Below, piece after piece: positions 1-8,955 of a stretch of DNA of 64,000 nt. The DNA comes from Candidatus Krumholzibacteriia bacterium (GTDB lineage Bacteria > Krumholzibacteriota > Krumholzibacteriia > G020349025). Numbering within the stretch: position 1 is the first letter of the stretch; each line of letters starts with the position of its first letter. Both the position numbers and the translations under genes were made by a program. The stretch covers positions 1-64,000 of the forward strand of contig DASRJW010000131.1 of the NCBI GenBank assembly GCA_035649275.1, read 5' to 3'. The notes under the pieces are model-generated. The model was not told where the DNA came from, made no database searches, and saw nothing but the letters and a program-made list of their open reading frames with translations.

Positions 1-234
1 GGGCGCTTCGAGGTCTATCTCATCCCGCACACCTGGGAACACACGACGTTGCAGGAACGCCGTCCTGGCGACGAAGTCAACCTCGAGGCCGACGTGCTCG
101 CCCGTTACGTCCTGCACTTGGCGCGAGGCGGCGAGAGCGTGGGTCAGGACCTGAGCTGGGAGAGTGTGGTGCAGCTGCTCGGCGGGGCGACGAGTCGCGG
201 CGGCAGCGGGCGAGCCGGAGCGGAGGAGGTGTAG
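1..234 (+). CDS. ribE: Riboflavin synthase alpha chain, C-terminal fragment
   Basis: The reading frame is open from the window edge and ends at TAG 232-234, so only about the last 77 residues are present. The enzyme dismutates two 6,7-dimethyl-8-ribityllumazines to riboflavin in the cytosol. The visible part matches the end of the second lumazine-binding domain: an LIPHTWEHTTL strand, then PGDEVNLEADVLARYV, the usual family ending, followed by a variable Gly/Ser-rich tail. ribBA starts 1 nt downstream and ribH follows, so this is a riboflavin operon entering from the left. Identification rests on these motifs and the neighbours. Confidence 0.93.
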   Translation, partial: GRFEVYLIPHTWEHTTLQERRPGDEVNLEADVLARYVLHLARGGESVGQDLSWESVVQLLGGATSRGGSGRAGAEEV

Positions 235-235
235 C

Positions 236-1444
236 ATGAGCGACTTCGACAGTGTCGAGAAGGCCATCGAGGAAATCCGCGCCGGGCGCTTCGTCCTGGT
301 CGTCGACGACGAGGATCGGGAAAACGAAGGCGACATGGTGCTCGGGGCGCAGTCGGTGACGCCGGAGCACATCAACTTCCTGAGCAAGCACGCCCGCGGC
401 CTCATCTGCGTGGCCTGCGTGGCTTCGCGCCTCGACGAGCTGCACCTCGGACCCATGGCACCGGAGAACACCTCGCTCCACAACACCTCCTTCACCGTCT
501 CCGTCGACTACCGCCACGGCACCAGCACGGGGATCTCGGCGTACGACCGCGCCGAGACCATCCGCGCCTTCGCCCGCGCCGAGATACGCGCCGAAGACTT
601 CGCCCGCCCGGGCCACGTCTTCCCGCTCCGCGCCGTGGAGGGGGGCGTGCTGCGCCGGGCCGGCCACACCGAGGCCGCCGTGGACCTGGCGCGCCTCGCC
701 GGTCTCTACCCCGCCGGCATCGTCTGCGAGGTGATGGACGAGGACGGCAGCATGGCGCGCGTGCCGCGCCTGCGCGAGATCGCCGCGCAGTTCAAAATGA
801 CCATGATCTCGGTGAAGGACCTCATCGCCTACCGGCGCGGGCGGGAGAAGCTGGTGCAGCGCGTCGCTTCTGCGGCGCTGCCGACGCGCTATGGTGAGTT
901 CACCATCCACATCTATCAGGCCGCTTACGAGGAGGCCATGCACGCCGCCGTGGTGCGCGGTCTGCCGCATCTCGACGCGGCACCGCTGGTGCGGGTGCAC
1001 TCGCAGTGTCTCACCGGCGACATTCTGGGCTCGGAGCGCTGCGACTGCGGCCTGCAACGGGAGCACGCGCTGCAGCAGATCGCCGACTACGGCCATGGCG
1101 TCTTCCTCTACATGAGCCAGGAAGGCCGCGGCATCGGGCTCGCGAACAAGATTCGCGCCTATCACCTGCAGGACGTGCAGGGCCTGGACACGGTGGAGGC
1201 CAATCGCAAGCTCGGCTTGCCGGCGGACAAACGGGATTACGGCATCGGCGCGCAGATCCTCGTCGACTTAGGGTTACGGCGCATCCGCCTGCTCACCAAC
1301 AATCCGAAGAAGCTGGTGGGCTTGGCGGCCTATGGGCTCGAGGTGATCGAGCGGGTGCCGATCCAGATGCCCGCCGGCCCGGCCAGCCGCGCCTACCTGC
1401 GGGCGAAGCGCGACAAGCTTGGGCACATTCTGGAAGACCTCTAA
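236..1444 (+). CDS. ribBA: Bifunctional 3,4-dihydroxy-2-butanone 4-phosphate synthase / GTP cyclohydrolase II
   Basis: This 402-residue protein supplies both precursors of riboflavin. The N-terminal half (about 1-200) is the RibB domain with the acidic metal/substrate motif VVDDEDRENEGDMV and the HTEAAVDLARLAGL segment. The C-terminal half (about 205-400) is GTP cyclohydrolase II with the zinc-binding cysteines in CLTGDILGSERCDCG and the EGRGIGLANKIRAY motif. The ATG at 236 lies 1 nt after the ribE stop with GGAGG just upstream; a longer frame to 164 would overlap ribE and lacks family similarity. Both domains look intact. Confidence 0.97.
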   Translation: MSDFDSVEKAIEEIRAGRFVLVVDDEDRENEGDMVLGAQSVTPEHINFLSKHARGLICVACVASRLDELHLGPMAPENTSLHNTSFTVSVDYRHGTSTGISAYDRAETIRAFARAEIRAEDFARPGHVFPLRAVEGGVLRRAGHTEAAVDLARLAGLYPAGIVCEVMDEDGSMARVPRLREIAAQFKMTMISVKDLIAYRRGREKLVQRVASAALPTRYGEFTIHIYQAAYEEAMHAAVVRGLPHLDAAPLVRVHSQCLTGDILGSERCDCGLQREHALQQIADYGHGVFLYMSQEGRGIGLANKIRAYHLQDVQGLDTVEANRKLGLPADKRDYGIGAQILVDLGLRRIRLLTNNPKKLVGLAAYGLEVIERVPIQMPAGPASRAYLRAKRDKLGHILEDL

Positions 1445-1468
1445 AGCGGAGAAAAGCGGAGGATGATC

Positions 1469-1945
1469 ATGCCGCGGACGTACGAAGGCGCGCTGGACGC
1501 GCGCGGACTGCGGGTGGCGCTGGTGCTCGGGCGGTTCAACGAGATCATCGGCGAGCGCCTGCTCGCCGGCGCGTTGGATTGCCTGCGCCGCCACGGCGCC
1601 GCGGAGGACGACCTGCACGTCGTGCGTGTCCCCGGGGCCTTCGAGCTGCCACTTGCGGCCAAGACGCTCGCCTCGAGCGGCCAGTACGACGCCGTCGTCT
1701 GTCTCGGCGCCGTCATCCGCGGCCAGACGCCGCACTTCGACCTCGTGGCCGGCGAAGCCGCCCGGGGCGTGGCGCGGGCCGCTTTCGACACCGGTGTGCC
1801 GGTCAGCTTCGGCGTCCTCACCACGGACACGTTGGAGCAGGCGGTGGAGCGGGCCGGTGCCAAGTCGGGGAACAAGGGCTGGGACGCGGCGCTGGCGGCC
1901 ATCGAAATGGTGCACGTGCTCCGGAGCTTGAAGCGCGAGAGGTGA
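1469..1945 (+). CDS. ribH: 6,7-dimethyl-8-ribityllumazine synthase
   Basis: The 158-residue protein condenses the RibB and RibA products to lumazine, the substrate of riboflavin synthase. Family marks visible are the [11 protein letters not shown] strand, [15 protein letters not shown], and [15 protein letters not shown], which carries the phosphate-binding and catalytic loop. An in-frame ATG at 1463 touches the GGAGG at 1458-1462, which leaves no spacing; the second ATG at 1469 has a 6-nt spacing and is preferred. The gene follows ribBA by 24 nt and precedes nusB by 3 nt, the classical ribH-nusB arrangement. Confidence 0.96.
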   Translation: MPRTYEGALDARGLRVALVLGRFNEIIGERLLAGALDCLRRHGAAEDDLHVVRVPGAFELPLAAKTLASSGQYDAVVCLGAVIRGQTPHFDLVAGEAARGVARAAFDTGVPVSFGVLTTDTLEQAVERAGAKSGNKGWDAALAAIEMVHVLRSLKRER

Positions 1946-1948
1946 AGC

Positions 1949-2389
1949 ATGCGGGAGCGGCGGCTCGCCCGCGAGGTCGCGGTGCAAGCGCTCTACGAGA
2001 TCGCCCAGAGCGGGATTCCCTGGGCCGAGGCGCTCCGTGCCAACGTGGAGCGGCGCGAAGCCGGCGCTGACGTGGCGGCCTACGCCGAGCGTTTGGTTCA
2101 GGCCGTCACCATGCACCGCGACGAGATCACGGCGCTGCTGCGCGGCGTTCTCCTGCACTGGGATCTGGAGCGCCTGGCACTGGTGGACCGCTGTGTCCTC
2201 GAGGTGGGCACGGCGGAGATCCTGCACTTCCCGGACGTTCCGGTGCGCGTCATCATCGACGAGGCCCTGGAAGTGGTGCGGAAGTTCAGCACCGACGAGA
2301 GCGCCCCCTTCGTGAACGGCATCCTCGACCGCATTGCCCGCGAGGCGGTGCGCCGCGCCGCGGGCACCGACCAGGCCGCCCGTGGCTAG
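1949..2389 (+). CDS. nusB: Transcription antitermination factor NusB
   Basis: The 146-residue all-helical RNA-binding protein forms a complex with NusE (ribosomal protein S10) on boxA RNA and promotes processive rRNA transcription. It begins with RERRLAREVAVQALYE, the conserved Arg-rich amphipathic first helix, and ends with DESAPFVNGILDRIAREA, the hallmark last helix of the family. The length is typical. It lies 3 nt after ribH and its end overlaps the next gene by 8 nt, so the glycan locus may be read partly from the riboflavin promoter. Confidence 0.95.
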   Translation: MRERRLAREVAVQALYEIAQSGIPWAEALRANVERREAGADVAAYAERLVQAVTMHRDEITALLRGVLLHWDLERLALVDRCVLEVGTAEILHFPDVPVRVIIDEALEVVRKFSTDESAPFVNGILDRIAREAVRRAAGTDQAARG

Positions 2390-3164
2390 GACTTCCGAGC
2401 CGGGTCACTGGGAGCGCTTCTGGGCCAGCGCGCCGGAGCTCGCCGACGTCTACGACACCGACGGGCGCGTCGTCGAAGCGTTGCTACGCCTCGTCGAGCC
2501 GCGTGGCGCCCACATCCTCGAAGTCGGTGCCGGCACCGGACGGGACAGCCTGGAATTGCTGCGCCGCGGCGCCCACGTCTGGGTGATCGACTACAGCCCC
2601 GGAGCCCTCGGCCTCATCGGCAAGCAGCCGGGGGCGGCGGCGCTGCATCGCGTGCGCGGCGACGCCTTCCGCTTGCCCTGCCGCGACGGCTCTTTCGACG
2701 TCGTCTTCCATCAGGGATTGCTGGAGCATTTCCGCAACCCCGAGGCGATCCTGCAGGAGAATGCTCGGGTGCTCCGACCTGGAGGCATCCTGGCGGTGGA
2801 TGTGCCGCAGCGCTGGCACTACTACACGCCCCTCAAGCACGTGGCGATCGCTCTCGACCGCTGGTTCGCCGGCTGGGAAACGGAGTTCGGCATCAGCGAG
2901 CTACGGCAGTTGCTCCGCGACGCCGGCCTCGAGCCGGTGCACGTCTACGGCGCCTGGTGCGTGCCGAACCTCTTCTATCGCGTGCTGCGCCGCTCGGCGC
3001 TCCGGGCCGGTGTGCGGCTGCCACTGCAGCCGCCGCTGCCGTTGCTCGGGCCGCTGCTGCAGCGGGCGCGCCAGCGACTCGCGACCACGCAGCTGCCGCT
3101 GTACACCGGGATGAACATCGGCTGTCTGGCGCGGAAGGAGGCGGCCTGCGGGTCCTCGTCCTGA
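2382..3164 (+). CDS. Class I SAM-dependent methyltransferase
   Basis: The 260-residue protein has a Rossmann-type methyltransferase core. Motif I is ILEVGAGTGRDSLELL (about residues 44-59), motif II covers VWVIDYSPGAL, and the motif IV region reads FDVVFHQGLLEHF. It probably methylates a sugar, lipid carrier or small molecule, since it sits at the head of a glycosyltransferase cluster; the substrate cannot be told. The GTG at 2382 is chosen because the family similarity begins just after it; the frame is open back to 2334 inside nusB. Its 3' end overlaps the following glycosyltransferase by 19 nt. Confidence 0.8.
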   Translation: MARTSEPGHWERFWASAPELADVYDTDGRVVEALLRLVEPRGAHILEVGAGTGRDSLELLRRGAHVWVIDYSPGALGLIGKQPGAAALHRVRGDAFRLPCRDGSFDVVFHQGLLEHFRNPEAILQENARVLRPGGILAVDVPQRWHYYTPLKHVAIALDRWFAGWETEFGISELRQLLRDAGLEPVHVYGAWCVPNLFYRVLRRSALRAGVRLPLQPPLPLLGPLLQRARQRLATTQLPLYTGMNIGCLARKEAACGSSS

Positions 3165-4294
3165 ACTGGCGCGATCTCGAGAGCCCCTGGGCAGGGGGCG
3201 CCGAGGTGCAGCTGCACGCCGTCCTCGAGCGCCTCGTCGCCCGCGGCCACGAGGTGCAGCTGCTCGTCTCGCGCTTTCCGGGCTGCGCCACGGAGCAGCA
3301 GCTTCGCGGCGTTCCGGTGCGCCGGCAAGGCGCGTGGTGGAACGCCAACTTCGCCCTCCTGGCGGCGGCGAAGCGCGAGCTGCGCCGCCAGGCTTACGAT
3401 GTGGTGCTGGAGGACGTGAACAAGATCCCCTTCTACACGCCCCTCGTCACCCGCTTGCCTTTGGTCGTCCTGGTGCCGCATCTCTTCGGCGCCACCATCT
3501 TCCGCGAGACGAACCCGCTCTTCGGCAGCTACCTCTGGCTCATGGAGCGACCTTTGCCATGGTTGTTCCGGCGCGCCTGGTGGATCGCCATTTCCGCCAG
3601 CACGCGAGCGGATCTGGAACGGCGTGGCGTCGACCCGCAGCGGCTGCAGGTGGTGCACTGCGGCCTCGACTTCGCGAGCTACGATCTCGCCGCGCCGCCG
3701 CCGCGCGACCCCCGGCCGACGCTGGTGCACGTCGGGCGCTTGATGCGCTACAAGCGCGCCGATGTGGCGGTGCGGGCCCTGGCCGCCGTGCGGCGCGAGC
3801 TTCCCGAGGCGCGACTCCTCATCCTGGGGGACGGGCCGGAGCGCTCCCGCCTGGAAAAACTCGTGCGCCGCCTCGACCTCGCAAGCGCCGTCGAGTTCCA
3901 TGGGCACGTGCCGCATCGCGACAAGGTGCGTTTGCTCTGGACGAGCCACCTGCTCTTGAACCCCAGCCCGAAGGAGGGCTGGGGGCTCACCGTGGTGGAA
4001 GCGAACGCGTGCGGCGTACCCGTCGTCGCCAGCCGCCGGCCTGGTCTGGTGGACTCGGTGCGCCACGGCGAGACCGGACTTCTCGTGCCCTTCGGTGACG
4101 CCGACGCTTTCGCCGTCGCGGCTCTCTCCTTGCTGCGCGACCCGGAGCGCTGGCGGCGGATGGGAGAGAACGCCCGTGCCTGGGCGCGGCGCTTCACCTG
4201 GGAGGAGGCGGCTCTCCAGACAGAGGCGGTCCTCGAGCGGGCCATCGAGGCGCACACCGCAGCGTCCCCCGGTGCTGCCGTGAAGCGAGCGTAA
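3146..4294 (+). CDS. Family 4 glycosyltransferase with apparent CTG start
   Basis: The protein (about 382 residues) has the GT-B fold of GT4 enzymes. The N-terminus reads RVLVLNWRDLESPWAGGAEV, the nucleotide-proximal part HVGRLMRYKRADVAVRAL, and the C-terminal signature is SPKEGWGLTVVEANACGVPVV with the E-x7-E pair. It likely adds a sugar from a nucleotide donor to a lipid-linked or surface glycan. The family N-terminus begins exactly at CTG 3146, five nt after a strong GGAAGGAGG (3133-3141). No ATG, GTG or TTG occurs in frame nearby; the next upstream ATG, at 2957, would add 63 residues encoded inside the methyltransferase gene. It overlaps that gene by 19 nt. Confidence 0.88.
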   Translation: MRVLVLNWRDLESPWAGGAEVQLHAVLERLVARGHEVQLLVSRFPGCATEQQLRGVPVRRQGAWWNANFALLAAAKRELRRQAYDVVLEDVNKIPFYTPLVTRLPLVVLVPHLFGATIFRETNPLFGSYLWLMERPLPWLFRRAWWIAISASTRADLERRGVDPQRLQVVHCGLDFASYDLAAPPPRDPRPTLVHVGRLMRYKRADVAVRALAAVRRELPEARLLILGDGPERSRLEKLVRRLDLASAVEFHGHVPHRDKVRLLWTSHLLLNPSPKEGWGLTVVEANACGVPVVASRRPGLVDSVRHGETGLLVPFGDADAFAVAALSLLRDPERWRRMGENARAWARRFTWEEAALQTEAVLERAIEAHTAASPGAAVKRA

Positions 4295-4313
4295 CCCTCG
4301 CTTCGGAGCGCAC

Positions 4314-4342
4314 TTGCCAAAGACTTGGGGGGTTCCTAGAAT
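4314..4342 (+). promoter_or_regulatory. Sigma-70-type promoter, probably leaderless
   Basis: TTGCCA (4314-4319) and TAGAAT (4337-4342) are separated by 17 nt; each hexamer differs from the consensus at one position. A start of transcription 7 nt after the -10 box falls on or next to the A of the ATG at 4349, and no Shine-Dalgarno sequence fits between. The downstream mRNA is therefore predicted to be leaderless. Confidence 0.6.
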
Positions 4343-4348
4343 GCCCCA

Positions 4349-5365
4349 ATGCCAGCCGACGCAAGGACGCGCACCGCAACCGGTAGCCCTTCGCGGTGGC
4401 GCACCTGGAGTGCGGGGGCAGCCAAACTCACGATTTCCCTCCTCCTCCTCTGGCTCGTGCTGCAGCGGTTCTCCTACCAGGAGCTCGCGGCCCAAGTGGC
4501 CCGGACCCGGCTCGAAGCCCTCGTGCTGCCTCTCCTCATGATCTTGGCCAGCAACCTGCTCGGCGCGTTACAGTGGGGCACCCTGGTGCGGGCGTCGGGA
4601 CTGACCGTCGCTCGCGGGAGGTTGCTCAGGCTCTACTTCGCCAGCCTTTTCTTCAGCAACCTCGGGGTGGGGAATCTCGGCGGTGACGCCTACAAGATCT
4701 TCAAACTCGGAAGGAGCGAGGGAGCATTGGGTCGCGTCGCGGGAGCGACGATCGTGGATCGTGTTGTGGGAGCCTCGGCGCTTTGCGCCCTGGCGCTGAT
4801 CGTCGCCGCGGGCTCGCTCGGACGCGAGCACGTCCCCGGATTCCTTTCGCTCCTCGTCCTGGCATGCAGCTTCGTCATCTTGGGTCTGTCCGCCGTGGTG
4901 CTGCATCCGGCGAGCGCCGCTCGGTTCGAACGGCTGCTTCGCAGCTTGCCGTGGCCCTCCATCAACACGCGTTTGGCGCGGCTGCTCGGCTACTTGCGGG
5001 AGTACGGCGAGCGCGTGCCGGTGCTGCGCGCAGTGTTCCTGCTCTCGCTGGTCATCCAGTCGGCTCGAGTGGGGGCACATTACTGCGTGGGCTTGGCCAT
5101 GGGCCTCGACTTGCACGCCTCCGACCTGAGCAAGTTCTTCCTGGTCATCCCCATCCTGGGTCTGCTCGTCGCCCTGCCGCTCTCCATCGGGGGCTGGGGC
5201 GTGCGCGAGTGGGCTGGGGCGGTGCTCTTCGTGCCCCTCGGACGCTCGGGGGAAGAAGCGGTGACGCTGCTGGCCCTGACGGCGACGCTCACCTTTCTCG
5301 TCAACTTGGTCGGGGGTCTCGTCGTTTGGCTCTGGAACCTGCCGCGGCCAGAGCGGTTAGTCTAA
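4349..5365 (+). CDS. Flippase-like / lysylphosphatidylglycerol synthase-type membrane protein
   Basis: The 338-residue integral membrane protein has about eight hydrophobic segments, starting with LTISLLLLWLVLQRF. It carries the family pattern LLRLYFASLFFSNLGVGNLGGDAYKIFKL near residue 90-118 (the loop usually written NxxPgxxGGDxxR), then ATIVDRVVG and the late SIGGWGVREWAGAVLF motif. The fold is that of the UPF0104/MprF transmembrane domain; relatives lie in glycan clusters, and transport of a lipid-linked substrate is suspected but unproven. It has no soluble LPG synthase domain. The ATG at 4349 follows its own promoter. Confidence 0.82.
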   Translation: MPADARTRTATGSPSRWRTWSAGAAKLTISLLLLWLVLQRFSYQELAAQVARTRLEALVLPLLMILASNLLGALQWGTLVRASGLTVARGRLLRLYFASLFFSNLGVGNLGGDAYKIFKLGRSEGALGRVAGATIVDRVVGASALCALALIVAAGSLGREHVPGFLSLLVLACSFVILGLSAVVLHPASAARFERLLRSLPWPSINTRLARLLGYLREYGERVPVLRAVFLLSLVIQSARVGAHYCVGLAMGLDLHASDLSKFFLVIPILGLLVALPLSIGGWGVREWAGAVLFVPLGRSGEEAVTLLALTATLTFLVNLVGGLVVWLWNLPRPERLV

Positions 5366-5391
5366 AGACGCGCTAGCGTGGGGAGTGCTTG

Positions 5392-7965
5392 GTGAGCGAA
5401 CGCAAGCTGCGGCTCTGCATCGGCCTCGGGCTCTTCGTCGTGGTCCTCGCGGCCTACATCGAGACCATGGCGGGAAGCGCCAGCTTCTGGGACTGCGGCG
5501 AGTTCATCACCTGCGCCTACAGCCTCGGCATCCCACACCCGCCGGCGACGCCCCTGTACGTGGTGATGGGACGCGTGTTCACCCTGCTGCCCATTCCGGG
5601 ACTGAGCATCGCTCAGAAGGTGAACTTCATCTCGGCGCTCTTCGGCGCCCTCGGCATCTTCATGCTCTACCTCATCGTCACCATGGTGTTGCGCCAACTG
5701 CGGGGGGAGCCGCGCACCTGGATGGACCGAGGCGTGGTCTACGGCGCCGCGCTGGTGGGGGCATTGTTCACGGCGTGGAGCAACACCTACTGGTCGAACG
5801 CCGTGGAGGCCGAGGTCTACGCCATCGCCTCCTTCGTCATGGGACTGACGACCTGGCTGGCCCTGCGCTGGTCCCGCGAGCCGGCGGTGCCGCAGAGCAC
5901 CCGCAACATCTATCTCATCATTTATCTCTTGTCGTTGTGCGTGGGCTTTCACCTGGGCACCGTGCTCGTCTACCCAGCCATGGCGCTCTTCTTCCTGCTT
6001 TTCCGCAAGAAGAGCGTGGGCGATGCCGACGTCGTGATCTTTTCCTTCGGCTTCCTGCTTTTCCTGTTCTACGTGACTTCGATTCTCAAGGGCGGAGCGG
6101 CGGCAGCGGCATTCTTCCTCTTCGTGCTCCTGCTCATGCTCCGCCTGGCGAAGGGGCACCGCTTCGTCACCGTGGCGGCCCTGCTCTTCTTCCTGGGGAT
6201 CACGATCCACATCTTCCTGCTCATTCGCTCCGCCCAGAATCCGTCCATCGACGAGGCCGATCCTCAAACCTTGGGCAACCTCATGGCGGTGCTGCGACGG
6301 GAGCAGTACCCACCGAGCAACCCCTTGATCCGCAAGGGGAGCTGGCATTTCCAGATCATCGATCATTTCTGGCGCTACTTCACCGAGCAGTACCAGCTGG
6401 TGCGGCCACCCCGCGGGACGAACCTGGCGCTCGTGCCCATCCTGATGGGGGCGATCGGCATGGCGGCGATGGCGATGCGTGGCTTCCGCAACTTCGTTCT
6501 CCTCGCCGGCACCTTCCTCATCACCAGTCTCGGGATGATCCTCTTCCTGAACTTCTCCGACGGCCACCACGGCGTGCTCGCGGAGGTGCGAGAGAGGGAC
6601 TACTTCTACTCGCCAGCCTTCTATTTCTTCGGTGTCTTCATCGGTGTCGGCCTGGCGGCATTGCTCGACTGGTGCTTCGGGCCCCGCCAGGAGAAAGGAC
6701 GAGCCAAGGGGTCAGGGCGCTGGGATCGCCTCGGCTACGCCGGCGGCCTCGGGCTTTTCCTGGCCTTCACCGTCATGCTCTATGGGCGCTACCACTTCGA
6801 GCACGACCGCACTCACGAACGCGTCCCCTGGGGCTACGGCTACAACCTGCTGGTGGGGCTCGAGCCGAACGCGCTCATCTTCACCAACGGGGACAACGAC
6901 ACCTTCCCGCTCTGGTACCAGCAGGAGGTGGAGAGCTTCCGCAAGGATGTGCGCGTCCTCAATCTGAGCCTGCTCAACACCACCTGGTATCCGAAGCAAT
7001 TGCGAGACAACGAGCCCAAGGTGGCCCTCACGCTCAACGACGCGCAGATCGACAACCTGGTTTACGACGCCAGCTTGCTTTACCAGCAGACCGGGAAGGA
7101 GTACCAGCCCCGCGACTTGGCGGTGATCCAGTTGTTGAAGGACAACTTCAGCAAGCGCCCCATCTACTTCGCCGTCACCGTCCCGCAGGAGACCCTGGAA
7201 CCCTTCGAGCCGAACCTGGTCCTGGAGGGACTGGCCTTCCGCTTCACCAACAGCAAGGGGCGCGACCGGGTGGATTACGCCCGGATGGAGAAGAACGTCG
7301 ACCACGACTATCGTTTCGACGGGATTCTCGGGCCCGACGGCAAGCTCGACCGCAGCGTCTACCGCGACCGCAACCAGGAGATCCTGATCCAGAACTACGC
7401 CGGTTCCTTCATCCGACTGGGGCGGTATGCGGAGGAAGAGGCGGCGGCCGCCGCGGACGATTCGGCCCGCCGGTCCTGGCTCGGCGTGGCGCGCCGCCGC
7501 TACGAGACCGCCTACGAGATCGCGCCGCAGCACGAGGCCGCGGTGCTGCTCCTGGCGGGGCTAGCCATGCGTTCCGGCGATTCGTCCCGGGCGGTGTCGT
7601 TGCTCGAGTCCCTGGTGGCGAAGGACCCGACGAACGACAACGCTCTCTTCGAGCTGGCGCGGTTGCACCTGCTGGAAGGCCGCTTCACCGCGGCTCTCCC
7701 GGCGCTGCGCCGGCTCGACCAGCGCAACCCCAACGACGAGTTCCTGCAGCAGATGCTCCTCGAAGCCTACTGGGGCGCGGGCCAGCAGGGCGAGTCGGAG
7801 CGCCTGGTGGCGGACTGGGAAGCGCGGCATCCCGGCGAGCCCGGCCGGCGGTTGCGCCAGTACTTCGAGCGCATGCAGCGGGACACGCTGCCGGGAGCCG
7901 GGCGCGGTGCGCCTTCGGGCCGGGCGGAGAGCTTGCTCGCGCCGGAGCCGGAGCCGCGGCGCTAG
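5392..7965 (+). CDS. DUF2723 membrane glycosyltransferase with TPR tail
   Basis: The 857-residue protein belongs to the DUF2723 family, GT-C-like enzymes proposed to move sugars from polyprenyl phosphate onto proteins or lipids. The N-terminal signature SFWDCGEFITCAYSLGIPHP carries the acidic residues expected in the first periplasmic loop, followed by about 12 membrane helices to residue 490. A soluble region has NGDNDTFPLWYQQEVE and the C-terminus (about 700-830) contains TPR-like helices. Start: TTG at 5389 or GTG at 5392; GTG is preferred because GGGGAG (5380-5385) is then 6 nt away. The gene follows the flippase-like gene by 26 nt. Confidence 0.86.
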   Translation: MSERKLRLCIGLGLFVVVLAAYIETMAGSASFWDCGEFITCAYSLGIPHPPATPLYVVMGRVFTLLPIPGLSIAQKVNFISALFGALGIFMLYLIVTMVLRQLRGEPRTWMDRGVVYGAALVGALFTAWSNTYWSNAVEAEVYAIASFVMGLTTWLALRWSREPAVPQSTRNIYLIIYLLSLCVGFHLGTVLVYPAMALFFLLFRKKSVGDADVVIFSFGFLLFLFYVTSILKGGAAAAAFFLFVLLLMLRLAKGHRFVTVAALLFFLGITIHIFLLIRSAQNPSIDEADPQTLGNLMAVLRREQYPPSNPLIRKGSWHFQIIDHFWRYFTEQYQLVRPPRGTNLALVPILMGAIGMAAMAMRGFRNFVLLAGTFLITSLGMILFLNFSDGHHGVLAEVRERDYFYSPAFYFFGVFIGVGLAALLDWCFGPRQEKGRAKGSGRWDRLGYAGGLGLFLAFTVMLYGRYHFEHDRTHERVPWGYGYNLLVGLEPNALIFTNGDNDTFPLWYQQEVESFRKDVRVLNLSLLNTTWYPKQLRDNEPKVALTLNDAQIDNLVYDASLLYQQTGKEYQPRDLAVIQLLKDNFSKRPIYFAVTVPQETLEPFEPNLVLEGLAFRFTNSKGRDRVDYARMEKNVDHDYRFDGILGPDGKLDRSVYRDRNQEILIQNYAGSFIRLGRYAEEEAAAAADDSARRSWLGVARRRYETAYEIAPQHEAAVLLLAGLAMRSGDSSRAVSLLESLVAKDPTNDNALFELARLHLLEGRFTAALPALRRLDQRNPNDEFLQQMLLEAYWGAGQQGESERLVADWEARHPGEPGRRLRQYFERMQRDTLPGAGRGAPSGRAESLLAPEPEPRR

Positions 7966-7995
7966 GCCGCCGGCGGCGAGAAACGGGAGGGGGGC

Positions 7996-8955
7996 ATGGC
8001 GAAAGACGTGTTGGTGGTGACCGGCGCGGCGGGTTTCATCGGCTCCAGCCTCTGCGACCGGCTGTTGCGCGACGGTCATCGCGTCCTGGGCATCGACGAG
8101 TTCACCGATTACTACGACCCGGCGCTCAAGCGGCGCAATCTGCGCTATGCCCTCGGCCAGCCGCGTTTCCAGCTCGTCGAGGCTGATCTCACCCGAACCG
8201 ACCTGCAGGCCCTGCTCGCCGACGCCGCCTGCTGCTTCCACCTGGCAGCGCAAGCGGGGGTGCGCGCGAGCTGGGGCCAGGACTTCGACATCTACATCCG
8301 CTGCAACATCGAAGCGACGCAGAAGCTGCTGGAGGCGGCCCGGACGGTGCAGCTGCCTCGTCTGGTGTACTCGAGCTCGAGCTCGGTGTACGGCAATGCC
8401 CGGCAGCTGCCCATGAGCGAGGAGGCCAAACCGTCGCCGGTATCGCCGTACGGCGTCACCAAGCTCTCCTCCGAACAGCTCTGCGATCTCTATTTCTTCA
8501 ACTACCGCCTTTCCAGCGTCAGCCTGCGCTATTTCACTGTCTACGGCCCGCGGCAGCGCCCGGACATGGCTTTCCACCGCTTCATCCGCGCCGGCATCGA
8601 AGGCAGGCCCATCGAGATCTACGGTGACGGCGAGCAGACCCGCGACTTCACCTACATCGACGATGCGGTGGAGGCGAACGTCGCCGCCTGGCGTTACGCC
8701 AAGCCGCACGGCGTGTTCAATGTCGGCGGCGGCGCCACGGTGACGCTCCGACACGTCATCGCCTTGATCGAGGCGGCCCTCGGCAAGAAGCTCGAGGCCC
8801 GCTTCCTGCCCAAGGCGCTGGGCGACGTCGACCATACCCACGCCGACACGCGGCGCGCCGCCGCCGAGCTCGGCTTCCGTGCCCGCACGCCCACGGAGAC
8901 CGGCATCCCCCGCGAAGTCGCCTGGGCGCAGGAACTCTACGAGGGCCGCGGCTGA
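7996..8955 (+). CDS. NAD-dependent nucleotide-sugar epimerase (UDP-glucuronate 4-epimerase-like)
   Basis: The 319-residue short-chain dehydrogenase/reductase carries the NAD-binding TGAAGFIGS glycine motif at residues 9-17. The catalytic serine region SSSSSVYG and the YGVTK catalytic pair lie near residues 130-160. The EFTDYYDPALKRRNL segment after the first strand resembles UDP-glucuronate/UDP-galactose 4-epimerases (CapI/WbpP types). It probably makes a sugar donor for the neighbouring transferases; the exact substrate is not decidable. An AGGGGGG Shine-Dalgarno precedes ATG 7996. Its stop shares one base with the next start. Confidence 0.88.
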   Translation: MAKDVLVVTGAAGFIGSSLCDRLLRDGHRVLGIDEFTDYYDPALKRRNLRYALGQPRFQLVEADLTRTDLQALLADAACCFHLAAQAGVRASWGQDFDIYIRCNIEATQKLLEAARTVQLPRLVYSSSSSVYGNARQLPMSEEAKPSPVSPYGVTKLSSEQLCDLYFFNYRLSSVSLRYFTVYGPRQRPDMAFHRFIRAGIEGRPIEIYGDGEQTRDFTYIDDAVEANVAAWRYAKPHGVFNVGGGATVTLRHVIALIEAALGKKLEARFLPKALGDVDHTHADTRRAAAELGFRARTPTETGIPREVAWAQELYEGRG

